A DNA stretch of 35,006 nucleotides from Actinomycetota bacterium (lineage in GTDB: Bacteria; Actinomycetota; UBA4738; HRBIN12). Within the stretch, counting starts at the first letter, position 1; the number at the start of each line of letters is the position of its first letter. Positions 9,104 to 14,806 of this stretch are shown here, one piece after another. The stretch lies in NCBI GenBank assembly GCA_021325015.1, contig JAJPHY010000117.1, forward strand, positions 1-35,006. The letters run 5' to 3'. The notes below the pieces were generated by a model, which saw nothing but the letters and a program-made list of their open reading frames with translations, made no database searches and was not told the DNA's origin. The translations under genes and the position numbers were made by a program.

Positions 9104-9121
9104 CGGCCCGGCTCCGGGCCG
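9104..9121 (+). terminator. GC-rich hairpin after the mutase gene
   Basis: CGGCCCGG-CT-CCGGGCCG forms an inverted repeat with about 7 usable base pairs, 30 bases after the mutase stop. There is no U-tract, so it would be an intrinsic terminator only of the weak GC-stem type seen in high-GC genomes. It separates the mutase from the zinc-uptake promoter region. Confidence 0.35.
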
Positions 9122-9131
9122 ACCTCCGGAG

Positions 9132-9187
9132 TCAAGTGCAGGTTCCTTGTATTGCAAGATCAAGTGCAGGTCCCTTTTATTGCAAGA
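9132..9187 (+). repeat. Two abutting copies of a 28-bp repeat upstream of znuA
   Basis: Units 9132-9159 and 9160-9187 agree at 26 of 28 positions (differences at unit positions 13, T/C, and 18, G/T). Each starts TCAAGTGCAGGT and ends TATTGCAAGA. The second copy runs straight into the palindrome at 9181-9194. The T/A-rich, GCAAG-bearing sequence contrasts with the GC-rich surroundings. Its place 62 to 118 bases before the znuA start suggests tandem operator sites for a metal-responsive repressor. Confidence 0.85.
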
Positions 9188-9209
9188 TCTTGCAGATACC
9201 TGATACCGT
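9180..9209 (+). promoter_or_regulatory. Candidate znuABC promoter (TTGCAA-N18-TACCGT)
   Basis: TTGCAA at 9180-9185 and TACCGT at 9204-9209, 18 bases apart, resemble -35 and -10 boxes. An alternative pair is TTGCAG 9190-9195 with TACCGA 9213-9218 (17 bases apart). Either would leave a 5' leader of about 25 to 35 bases with a real ribosome site, unlike the leaderless genes nearby. The -35 box overlaps the GCAAG palindrome, as expected for repression. Confidence 0.35.
9181..9194 (+). promoter_or_regulatory. Candidate Zur operator: perfect palindrome TGCAAGATCTTGCA
   Basis: TGCAAGATCTTGCA is its own reverse complement. Its core, GCAAG-N2-CTTGC, occurs again in the promoter of zur at 12481-12492 (GCAAGGACTTGC), at the other end of the same zinc-uptake cluster. 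A shared palindrome at both the transporter and the Fur-family regulator gene is the usual signature of a common operator. It differs from the TGAAAATGATTTTCA-type Zur box of well-studied actinobacteria. Confidence 0.6.
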
Positions 9210-9249
9210 AGCTACCGAATCGATCGTTGCCGTCCGTTGGAGGTGGTGC

Positions 9250-10221
9250 GTGCGCAGGTCGCTGGTCGCCCTCGTGCTGACGCTGGCTGGAGTGCTTGCC
9301 CCCGCCTGCTCCGGTGGGACTGGCGCGGGATCCGCGAAACTGCTGGTGGTCACGTCTGTCTCACCGATCACGGATCTCGTCCGAAACGTGGCCGGCCGTG
9401 CCGCGACGGTCGAGGGGGTGATCCCCGAGGGCGTGGACTCGCACACGTTCGAGCCAACGCCCGAGACGGCCAAGCTCCTGTCCCAGGCCGATGTGATCTT
9501 CTTGAACGGGCTCGACCTCGAGGACCCGACCCTGCGTCTTGCAGAGGCGAACAAGAAGGACGGAGCCGTGATCTACCTGCTTGGCCCCCACACGATCACG
9601 CCGCAGCAGTACGTGTACGACTTCTCGTTTCCCCGTTCCGAGGGCCACCCGAACCCGCATCTGTGGATGGACGTGGTCTACGCGATGAAGTACGTGGCTC
9701 TGGTGCGTGACGAGCTCTCCAAGGTGGACCCGTCACACGCGGCCACATACCGGGCCAACGCGGCTCGCTACCTCAGGGTGCTCGCGACCCTGAACCGTGC
9801 GATCCAGCAGGCCATCGACACCATCCCTGCTCAAAACCGAAAGCTTCTCACCTATCATGACTCGTTCGCCTACTTTGCTCGGCAGTACGGCATGACGGTC
9901 ATTGGGGCGATCCAGCCGTCGGACTTCGCCGAGCCCTCCGCTCAGGACGTGGCGCGGCTCATCGACCAGATCAGGCGGACGCACGTTCCCGCGATCTTCG
10001 GGTCAGAGGTCTTCCCGAGCCCGGTCCTGAATCAGATCGCGCAGGAGACGGGGGCTCGCTACGAGGCGAGCCTCCGGGACGACGATCTGCCGGGCAACCC
10101 GGGCGACCCCCAGCACTCCTACGTTGGGCTGATGCTGTACGACGTTCGCACGATGGTCTCGGATCTGGGAGGGGATCCAACGCCCCTGAATGCCGTTCGT
10201 TTCACGAACACCTACGATTGA
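9250..10221 (+). CDS. znuA: Zinc/manganese ABC transporter substrate-binding lipoprotein (ZnuA-like)
   Basis: A 323-residue cluster A-I metal-binding protein that captures Zn(II) (or Mn(II)) outside the membrane and delivers it to the ABC permease. The N-terminus is a lipoprotein signal: MRRS, a Leu/Val/Ala core, and LAPAC with C20 as the lipidated residue (the Pro in the lipobox is unusual). Metal-ligand regions are SHTFEPTPETAKLL, NPHLWMDVVYAMKY and YHDSFAYFARQYG, plus a late acidic EVFPSP region. No long His-rich loop is present, a weak point for zinc specificity; the Zur-like regulator next door favours zinc. GTG 9250 has a strong GGAGG site at 9239-9243. Upstream in-frame codons lack any signal sequence. 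Confidence 0.88.
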   Translation: MRRSLVALVLTLAGVLAPACSGGTGAGSAKLLVVTSVSPITDLVRNVAGRAATVEGVIPEGVDSHTFEPTPETAKLLSQADVIFLNGLDLEDPTLRLAEANKKDGAVIYLLGPHTITPQQYVYDFSFPRSEGHPNPHLWMDVVYAMKYVALVRDELSKVDPSHAATYRANAARYLRVLATLNRAIQQAIDTIPAQNRKLLTYHDSFAYFARQYGMTVIGAIQPSDFAEPSAQDVARLIDQIRRTHVPAIFGSEVFPSPVLNQIAQETGARYEASLRDDDLPGNPGDPQHSYVGLMLYDVRTMVSDLGGDPTPLNAVRFTNTYD

Positions 10222-10226
10222 CCGGC

Positions 10227-11126
10227 ATGACACGAGCGCTGGTCGAGCTCCGGGGCGTCTCCTTCACGTACGGTGAGGCTCCGACGCTGGTCGGGATCGA
10301 TCTCGAGATCTCACCCGGCGCCTTCCTCGGGATCGTGGGTCCGAGCGGTGCCGGCAAGACCACGCTCATCCGGCTGCTGGCAGGTTCGGTCAGGCCGACG
10401 GCCGGAGCCATTCGATTCGGCGATGCCGCCAACGGGAACGGCATCCGATTGGGCGTGGTTCCGCAGCTCGAGACCATCGACTGGTCGTTCCCGATCACCG
10501 TCGAGGAGGTCGTGCTCCTCGGACGCGCCGACAAGCGCTCGCTCGCTCCCTGGGCGACACGCGAGGAGAGGTTGGAGGCGCGTCGCCTCCTGAACAAGCT
10601 CGGAATCGGGGACCTCGCGCACCGGCACATACGCGCGCTCTCCGGGGGGCAGCAGCAGCGGGCGTTCATCGCCCGCGCGCTCTTCCGACGGCCGGACCTG
10701 CTCCTGCTGGATGAGCCCACGAGCGGGGTCGACGTGAAGACCCGCCACGACATCCTGCACCTGCTGCACTCGCTGAACCACGAGGGCATCGCGATCGTGC
10801 TCACGACGCACGACCTGAACGCGGTCGCCACGCACCTTCCGAGTCTGGTCTGCATGAACCGGCGCATCGTCGCCAGGGGTTCGCCCCGGGAGGTACTGAC
10901 TTCGGAGGTGCTGGCCGAGCTCTACGGTGCCGAGATGGTCGTGGTGGAGCGGGACGGGATGCTGCTCATCGGAGACGCGCCGGGCGCGCTGCGCGATGCG
11001 CACGACCCGGAGGCCCATCCGCAGGGCACGCCCCCGGCGCACTTCGGCGAGCCCGACCATCGGGCGGGCGGCAACGCCGAACCGGCTGAGCAGGGAGCAG
11101 CACCGGTCCGGAGGCAAACGGGATGA
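10227..11126 (+). CDS. znuC: Zinc/manganese ABC transporter ATP-binding protein (ZnuC-like)
   Basis: The 299-residue ATPase that powers metal import. Motifs in order: Walker A GPSGAGKTT, Q-loop region VPQLETIDW, ABC signature LSGGQQQR, Walker B LLLLDEP, D-loop region SGVD and the switch His in TTHD. After the ATPase core there is a tail of roughly 50 residues with five histidines (from DAHDPEAHPQG to FGEPDHRAGG), which may bind metal. ATG 10227 follows the znuA stop by 5 bases. A TTG at 10218 overlapping the znuA stop is an alternative start in the same frame. The stop overlaps znuB (ATGA). Confidence 0.92.
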   Translation: MTRALVELRGVSFTYGEAPTLVGIDLEISPGAFLGIVGPSGAGKTTLIRLLAGSVRPTAGAIRFGDAANGNGIRLGVVPQLETIDWSFPITVEEVVLLGRADKRSLAPWATREERLEARRLLNKLGIGDLAHRHIRALSGGQQQRAFIARALFRRPDLLLLDEPTSGVDVKTRHDILHLLHSLNHEGIAIVLTTHDLNAVATHLPSLVCMNRRIVARGSPREVLTSEVLAELYGAEMVVVERDGMLLIGDAPGALRDAHDPEAHPQGTPPAHFGEPDHRAGGNAEPAEQGAAPVRRQTG

Positions 11127-12007
11127 GCTGGCTTACGGGGCCCTGGTCCTACGCGTTCTTTCGCCACGGGCTCGTCGCGGGTGCTCTCGCCGGGGCCCTG
11201 TGCGGCTTCATCGGCGTGTTCGTGGTGCTCCGGCGAATGTCCTACATCGGCCACGGCCTGTCCCACGCGATCTTTGGGGGAGCCGTGGCGACCTACGTGA
11301 TGCAGGTGAACTACTACGTGGGTGCCGGGGTGTGGGGTCTCGTCTCCGCCCTGCTGATCACCTGGGTGGGTCGCCGTCGCAAGATCGGCGCCGATGCCGC
11401 CATCGGGATCGTGACCACGATCTCGTTTGCGCTGGGCGTTGCCCTCATCAGCCGCGTGAACCGCTTCACGGTCAACCTGGATGCGGCGCTCTTCGGCAAC
11501 ATCCTAGGCGTCCAGCCCTCGCAGATCTGGGTGCTCGTCGGCGTCGGCATTGCCAGCTTGGCGGCCGTCCTGCTTCGGTACCGGCCGCTTCTGTTCGTCA
11601 CGTTCGATCCGGAGATCGCCGACACGTACGGGGTCTCCTCGCGGAGGATGGACGCCCTGTTCTCCGTTCTGCTCGCCGCGACGATCATCTCAACCCTGCA
11701 GATCCTCGGCGTGACGCTGATCGCCGCGACGGTGGTCATCCCTCCCGTGGTCGCGCGACTGCTCACCGACTCGTTCGCCCGAATGCTGGCGCTCTCCACG
11801 GTGCTCGGAACGGTCGCGGGCGTGGTGGGGATGTACCTGTCCTTCTACTACGACATCGCGAGCGGCTCGACGATCGTGCTCGTCGCCGGCGCGATGTTCG
11901 TGGTGACGTTCGCGGGGACGGCGGCTCTGAAGCGCCGCCGGCTTCAGGCTCTGGAGTCGGCGGGCTCCACCGACGTGGTCGGTGGGGTGGGCGCGCACGT
12001 CGGCTAG
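11123..12007 (+). CDS. znuB: Zinc/manganese ABC transporter permease (ZnuB-like)
   Basis: A 294-residue ABC-3 family permease with about eight to nine hydrophobic helices. It has the conserved FVVLRRMSYIGHGLSHAIFG segment after the first helix, the GADAAIGIVTTISFALGVAL block, and the coupling region DPEIADTYGVSSRRMD, followed by LQILGVTLIAATVVIPPVVAR. These are the standard features of metal-uptake permeases (ZnuB/MntB/TroC). Start overlaps znuC. The gene ends only 2 bases from the convergent stop of zur, leaving no room for a separate terminator. Confidence 0.93.
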   Translation: MSWLTGPWSYAFFRHGLVAGALAGALCGFIGVFVVLRRMSYIGHGLSHAIFGGAVATYVMQVNYYVGAGVWGLVSALLITWVGRRRKIGADAAIGIVTTISFALGVALISRVNRFTVNLDAALFGNILGVQPSQIWVLVGVGIASLAAVLLRYRPLLFVTFDPEIADTYGVSSRRMDALFSVLLAATIISTLQILGVTLIAATVVIPPVVARLLTDSFARMLALSTVLGTVAGVVGMYLSFYYDIASGSTIVLVAGAMFVVTFAGTAALKRRRLQALESAGSTDVVGGVGAHVG

Positions 12008-12009
12008 CG

Positions 12010-12468
12010 CTACCGGGTGCGGGCGGGCTTGGGACCGGTGCGATCGACCGAGTTCCAGCACGTCTCGCAGACGCCGGAGATCGCAAAGTGCGTGAGGTCC
12101 GCATGGAACCCGTGGGTCTCCTCGATCATCGCCTGCAGCCTCGTGGCCTCCTCGAGCGACAGGTCGTCGCCGGCTCCGCATCGGGAGCATGTGAGGTGCA
12201 CGTGGCCGGCCTCCTCTGCACGGTGGTACTCCGCGCCGCCCTCCAGGTGGGCGTGCGCGAGGACCCCGATCTCCTCGAGGAGCGCGAGCGTCCGGTACAC
12301 CGTGGAGGGGTTCACGCCCGGCATCTCGCCCTGGATGCGGCGGGCGAGCGCCGTTGGGGAGATATGCCCCGGGGTGTGCATGATCGCCGAGAGGATCGCG
12401 AGGCGCTGGGGCGTCATGCGCAGGCCGCGGTCGCGAAGCGTGGACACGAGGTCGGCCGGTGCGTGCAC
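12010..12468 (-). CDS. zur: Fur-family transcriptional regulator, probable Zur
   Basis: A 152-residue metal-sensing repressor. The N-terminal winged helix includes RMTPQRLAILSAI and NPSTVYRTLALLEEIGVL, the Fur-family DNA-recognition pattern. The C-terminal part has the structural zinc cysteines, CSRC and CETC, and the His/Glu-rich sensor loop (HLEGGAEYHRAEEAGHVHL). The location, convergent with znuABC, and the shared palindrome in both promoters argue for zinc sensing rather than iron or peroxide. GTG 12468 lies 6 bases behind a TAGAAT hexamer with no ribosome site, so the mRNA is probably leaderless and autoregulated. Confidence 0.88.
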   Translation of the reverse strand: MHAPADLVSTLRDRGLRMTPQRLAILSAIMHTPGHISPTALARRIQGEMPGVNPSTVYRTLALLEEIGVLAHAHLEGGAEYHRAEEAGHVHLTCSRCGAGDDLSLEEATRLQAMIEETHGFHADLTHFAISGVCETCWNSVDRTGPKPARTR

Positions 12469-12474
12469 GAGCGA

Positions 12475-12480
12475 ATTCTA
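12475..12480 (-). promoter_or_regulatory. TAGAAT -10-like hexamer for leaderless zur
   Basis: On the minus strand the order is TAGAAT, six bases (TCGCTC), then the GTG of zur. The candidate Zur palindromes at 12481-12501 sit immediately upstream, where a repressor would block the polymerase. Confidence 0.55.
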
Positions 12481-12501
12481 GCAAGGACTTGCACCTGCAA
12501 G
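12481..12501. promoter_or_regulatory. Candidate Zur operator: two overlapping palindromes at the zur promoter
   Basis: GCAAGGACTTGC (12481-12492) has perfect 5-bp arms with a 2-bp centre. It overlaps CTTGCACCTGCAAG (12488-12501), with perfect 6-bp arms and a 2-bp centre. The first has the same GCAAG-N2-CTTGC arrangement as the palindrome before znuA. Two overlapping sites next to the -10 of zur suggest cooperative autorepression. The rest of the 185-base gap to the hydratase gene is GC-rich without clear signals, apart from the hydratase ribosome site. Confidence 0.6.
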
Positions 12502-12653
12502 AGCGCAGATCACCTCCGGCGGGCACCGCGGCTGGGTACGGGCGGCCCTTGCGATGGCGAGGCGGTCTCCGGGTCGGTCTGGAAAGATTGAGGGGAGGCG
12601 CGGTCCCGGAGCCCACGGGACGGGTCGCCGTGCGCGCGGGACCGGGAGGAACG

Positions 12654-13427
12654 GTGGCGGAGTTCGTACGGCTCGAACGACGGGGCGAGGTCGCCACGAT
12701 CAGGCTGGATCGCCCGCCCGCGAACGCGATGAACGAGCGGCTCTCCCTCGACCTGTGGGACGCGGCGCGAGAGGTGAGCGCCGACGACACGATCCGGGCG
12801 GTGGTGATCTGGGGCGGCGAGCGGGTCTTCGCCGCCGGGGCCGACGTCAGGGAGATCGCCGACCTGGGCCCGAGGGAGATCGAGCCGGTGGTCGGAGCCC
12901 TCGAGAGCGCGCTCCGGCACATCGAGGCCATCCCGAAGATCGTGATCGCGGCGATCAACGGCTACGCGCTGGGCGGCGGGTGCGAGCTCGCGCTCTGCGC
13001 GGACTTTCGATTCGCGGCGTCCGACGCCCGTCTCGGGCAGACCGAGGTCCGGCTGGGGATCGCTCCCGGCGCCGGCGGGACCCAGCGGCTTCCCCGTCTG
13101 ATCGGCCTCCAGCGGGCCCGGGACCTGATCTTCTCCGGCCGGATCGTGACGGCGGAGGAAGCGCACGCGATCGGTCTTGTGGACCGCGTGCTGGCCCCCT
13201 CCGAGGTGTACCCGACCGCGCTGGAGGAGGCCGCCCGGTACGCGAGCGGTCCCACGCTCGCGTACCGGGCGGCAAAGATCGCCCTGAACGCCGCCGCGCA
13301 GGGCGATCAGGTGCGCGGTCTGGAGGTCGAGCGGGAGGTTTTCCGCGACCTGTTCGCAACGGAGGATCAGAAAGAGGGCATGCGCGCGTTCCTCGAGAAG
13401 CGCGACCCGGTGTTCCGGCAGAGGTAG
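12654..13427 (+). CDS. Enoyl-CoA hydratase/isomerase family protein
   Basis: A 257-residue crotonase-fold enzyme that most likely hydrates trans-2-enoyl-CoA in beta-oxidation or amino-acid breakdown. The oxyanion-hole regions are visible (FAAGADVREIADLG and ALGGGCELALCADFRF), as are both catalytic glutamates of true hydratases: one in GGGCELAL and one in LGQTEVRLGIAPGAGGTQRL. Substrate chain length cannot be told. GTG 12654 is chosen because of the GGGAGGA site at 12644-12650 and fit to the family N-terminus; the frame is open further upstream to 12459, but that stretch looks non-coding. The GNAT gene follows 13 bases later. Confidence 0.92.
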   Translation: MAEFVRLERRGEVATIRLDRPPANAMNERLSLDLWDAAREVSADDTIRAVVIWGGERVFAAGADVREIADLGPREIEPVVGALESALRHIEAIPKIVIAAINGYALGGGCELALCADFRFAASDARLGQTEVRLGIAPGAGGTQRLPRLIGLQRARDLIFSGRIVTAEEAHAIGLVDRVLAPSEVYPTALEEAARYASGPTLAYRAAKIALNAAAQGDQVRGLEVEREVFRDLFATEDQKEGMRAFLEKRDPVFRQR

Positions 13428-13440
13428 TGGGGGTGCAGGC

Positions 13441-13929
13441 GTGAAGGTCAGGCGCGCGACGCCGGAGGACGTGCCGGCGCTGGTGGCGCTGTTCCAGGAG
13501 CTGGATCGGCTCCAGAGCGACTGGCGGGTGTTCACACCCCGGCCGGGGTTCTACGACGAGGTCGGGGAGAAGTATCGGCAGGCGATGGGCAACGAGAACT
13601 CCGTCGTGCTGGTGGCGGAGGACGACGACGAGGTGGTGGGAATGGCCTACGGGGAGGTTCGCATCCCCTCTCGGTTCTCCGACGAGCGGGCCCTGGAGCT
13701 CTCGGGGGTCGTGGTCCGGGCCGGATACCGGGGACGGGGGGGCGGGCGGGCGCTGGTCAGGGAAGCCGCCCGCTTCGCCGCGGACATCGACGTCGACTGG
13801 GTCGAGCTCAAGACGTTCGCTCCGAACCAGGGGGCCATGACGTTTTGGGAGGACCTGGGGTTCACCCCGCGGGTGGTCCAGCTCACGCAGGCGACGCGAG
13901 CGCTCCTCGAGCGCCTGGAGGCGGACTGA
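13441..13929 (+). CDS. GNAT-family N-acetyltransferase
   Basis: A 162-residue single-domain acyltransferase. It starts with the usual VRRATPEDVPALVALFQEL pattern. The acetyl-CoA-binding motif A is visible as LSGVVVRAGYRGRGGGRALV, with the R-G-x-G-G-G phosphate loop. The later FAPNQGAMTFWEDLGFTPR segment is the motif B 'A..FYE.LGF' element. The acceptor substrate (protein, amine or small molecule) cannot be predicted. GTG 13441 follows a GGGGG stretch at 13429-13433, and the gene is probably co-transcribed with the hydratase. Confidence 0.9.
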   Translation: MKVRRATPEDVPALVALFQELDRLQSDWRVFTPRPGFYDEVGEKYRQAMGNENSVVLVAEDDDEVVGMAYGEVRIPSRFSDERALELSGVVVRAGYRGRGGGRALVREAARFAADIDVDWVELKTFAPNQGAMTFWEDLGFTPRVVQLTQATRALLERLEAD

Positions 13930-14042
13930 GCTCGAGCCGCCCCATCTCGCCGATCGGGAACGAACCGCGCCCCGGAGGCGTTCGAATACCTGATGGCCCT
14001 GTAGCGATGGGCAGGGTCGGACGACATCCATGGAGCGTGGTC

Positions 14043-14249
14043 ATGGCTGAGGAGTCGCTCTTCCGCGGCGCCCGCGTCCGCGAGGTCCCGCGAGCCAACC
14101 GAACCTACCCCTCGGGGCGCGTGTGCGCGGCCGAGGGATGCACCACCAAGCTCTCGATCTACAACCGCTGGCAGTACTGCTGGCAGCACGAACCGGTGCA
14201 CAGCTACGTCGCGCGTGGCAAGCGCCGGTCCCGCAAGGAGGCCGCCTGA
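14043..14249 (+). CDS. Small zinc-finger protein (CCCH type), 68 residues
   Basis: A tiny basic protein with one probable zinc site: C28-x4-C33-x12-C46-x2-H49, in the context CAAEGCTTKLSIYN then CWQHE. The 'GC.T.LS.YN....C..H' arrangement recurs in small uncharacterised actinobacterial proteins. The C-terminus is strongly basic (RGKRRSRK), which would suit nucleic-acid binding. ATG 14043 has GGAG at 14032-14035. An in-frame ATG at 14007 would add 12 residues. The function is unknown; a DNA- or RNA-binding regulator is a guess. The 113-base gap before it (13930-14042) has an AATACC hexamer but no firm promoter. Confidence 0.6.
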   Translation: MAEESLFRGARVREVPRANRTYPSGRVCAAEGCTTKLSIYNRWQYCWQHEPVHSYVARGKRRSRKEAA

Positions 14250-14252
14250 GGG

Positions 14253-14270
14253 CGGGGCCCGGCGGCCCCG
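14253..14270 (+). terminator. Strong hairpin just after the small zinc-finger gene
   Basis: CGGGGCC-CGGC-GGCCCCG gives a perfect 7-bp GC stem with a 4-base loop, beginning 4 bases after the stop. No U-tract follows. It could terminate the small-protein mRNA or protect its 3' end. Confidence 0.45.
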
Positions 14271-14350
14271 CGGTCGCGGCCGGTAAAGCCCGGAGCGGGG
14301 CTCGCCGACAACCAAAGCAGGGCCGCTCCCCCCGACCGCGCCCCTCGCGG

Positions 14351-14533
14351 ATGCCAGCAGACACCGATCCGACGCCCGCCATGCGGGAGGGCGAGTGCCC
14401 CTTCTGCGAGCGGGTGGTGCTCGTGTACGAGGACCCTCCCTGCTGCCCGCTGTGCGCGTGTCCCCTGGAGGAGGTTCGGATGCGACCCCACCGGTGGCCG
14501 GGCGACCGTCCAAGGTCCTCCGACGAGCCCTAG
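14351..14533 (+). CDS. Tiny zinc-ribbon protein, 60 residues
   Basis: A 60-residue open frame with two cysteine knuckles: ECPFCERVV and, eleven residues after the first pair, CCPLCACPLEE. This is a compact zinc-ribbon arrangement. ATG 14351 is the likely start; ATG 14381 (MREGECPFC) would give a 50-residue form starting just before the first knuckle. No clear ribosome site or TAnnnT hexamer is seen for either. The four regularly spaced Cys codons in a stretch otherwise without a gene, with normal GC-rich third positions, support coding. The function is unknown. Confidence 0.45.
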   Translation: MPADTDPTPAMREGECPFCERVVLVYEDPPCCPLCACPLEEVRMRPHRWPGDRPRSSDEP

Positions 14534-14548
14534 CGGGGTCGGACCGCC

Positions 14549-14806
14549 TCAGCCGCCTGGAGGCTCGGCAGCAGATCCGCCCCGCACGACCCGGGCGGCG
14601 ATCTCACGCGCCTCCTCCAGCCGACTCCGATCCACGAACAGGCGCACGCCGAGCTCCCAGATCCGGCTGACCACTCCGGGCTCCTTGTACCACCAGACGA
14701 TCCCGGCCCGCTCGAGCTCGCCGGCGATGGCGTTCGCGTGCTCGCGCGTGAACTGACCGAGGTGAACGGTCGTCACCCCCCGATCCGAGCGCCCGTGGGA
14801 GCTCAC
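14549..14806 (-). CDS. Small uncharacterised protein downstream of pabBC (85 residues)
   Basis: A small soluble protein whose start (GTG 14806) overlaps the pabBC stop, so it is the last gene of the marR-pabBC operon. An in-frame GTG at 14776 behind GGGGGG would give a 75-residue form. The central part, TTVHLGQFTREHANAIAGEL followed by ERAGIVWWYKEPG and VRLFVDRSRLEEAREIAARV, has the alternating strand-helix pattern of DUF2007-like 'putative signal transducing' proteins, in which a residue pair lies at the end of a helix that binds ligands. The similarity is by pattern only. No catalytic motif is seen. Confidence 0.55.
   Translation of the reverse strand: MSSHGRSDRGVTTVHLGQFTREHANAIAGELERAGIVWWYKEPGVVSRIWELGVRLFVDRSRLEEAREIAARVVRGGSAAEPPGG

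Noticed and set aside
7457-9163. 568-codon open frame on the minus strand, antisense to the mutase
   Set aside because: The mutase is unmistakable on the plus strand; the antisense translation shows no domain and is explained by GC bias.
9132-9187. 28-bp direct repeats as a minimal CRISPR array
   Set aside because: The two copies abut with no spacer, differ internally, and lie in a promoter region; no cas gene is nearby.
9132-9230. Canonical actinobacterial Zur/Fur box (TGAAAATGATTTTCA type)
   Set aside because: No AT-rich sequence of that form exists in the znuA or zur promoter; only GCAAG-based palindromes are present.
13993-14004. Three-codon mini-ORF (ATG GCC CTG TAG) as a leader peptide for the small zinc-finger gene
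   Set aside because: There is no ribosome site, no regulatory codon bias and no attenuator-type hairpin between it and the gene; chance occurrence is likely.
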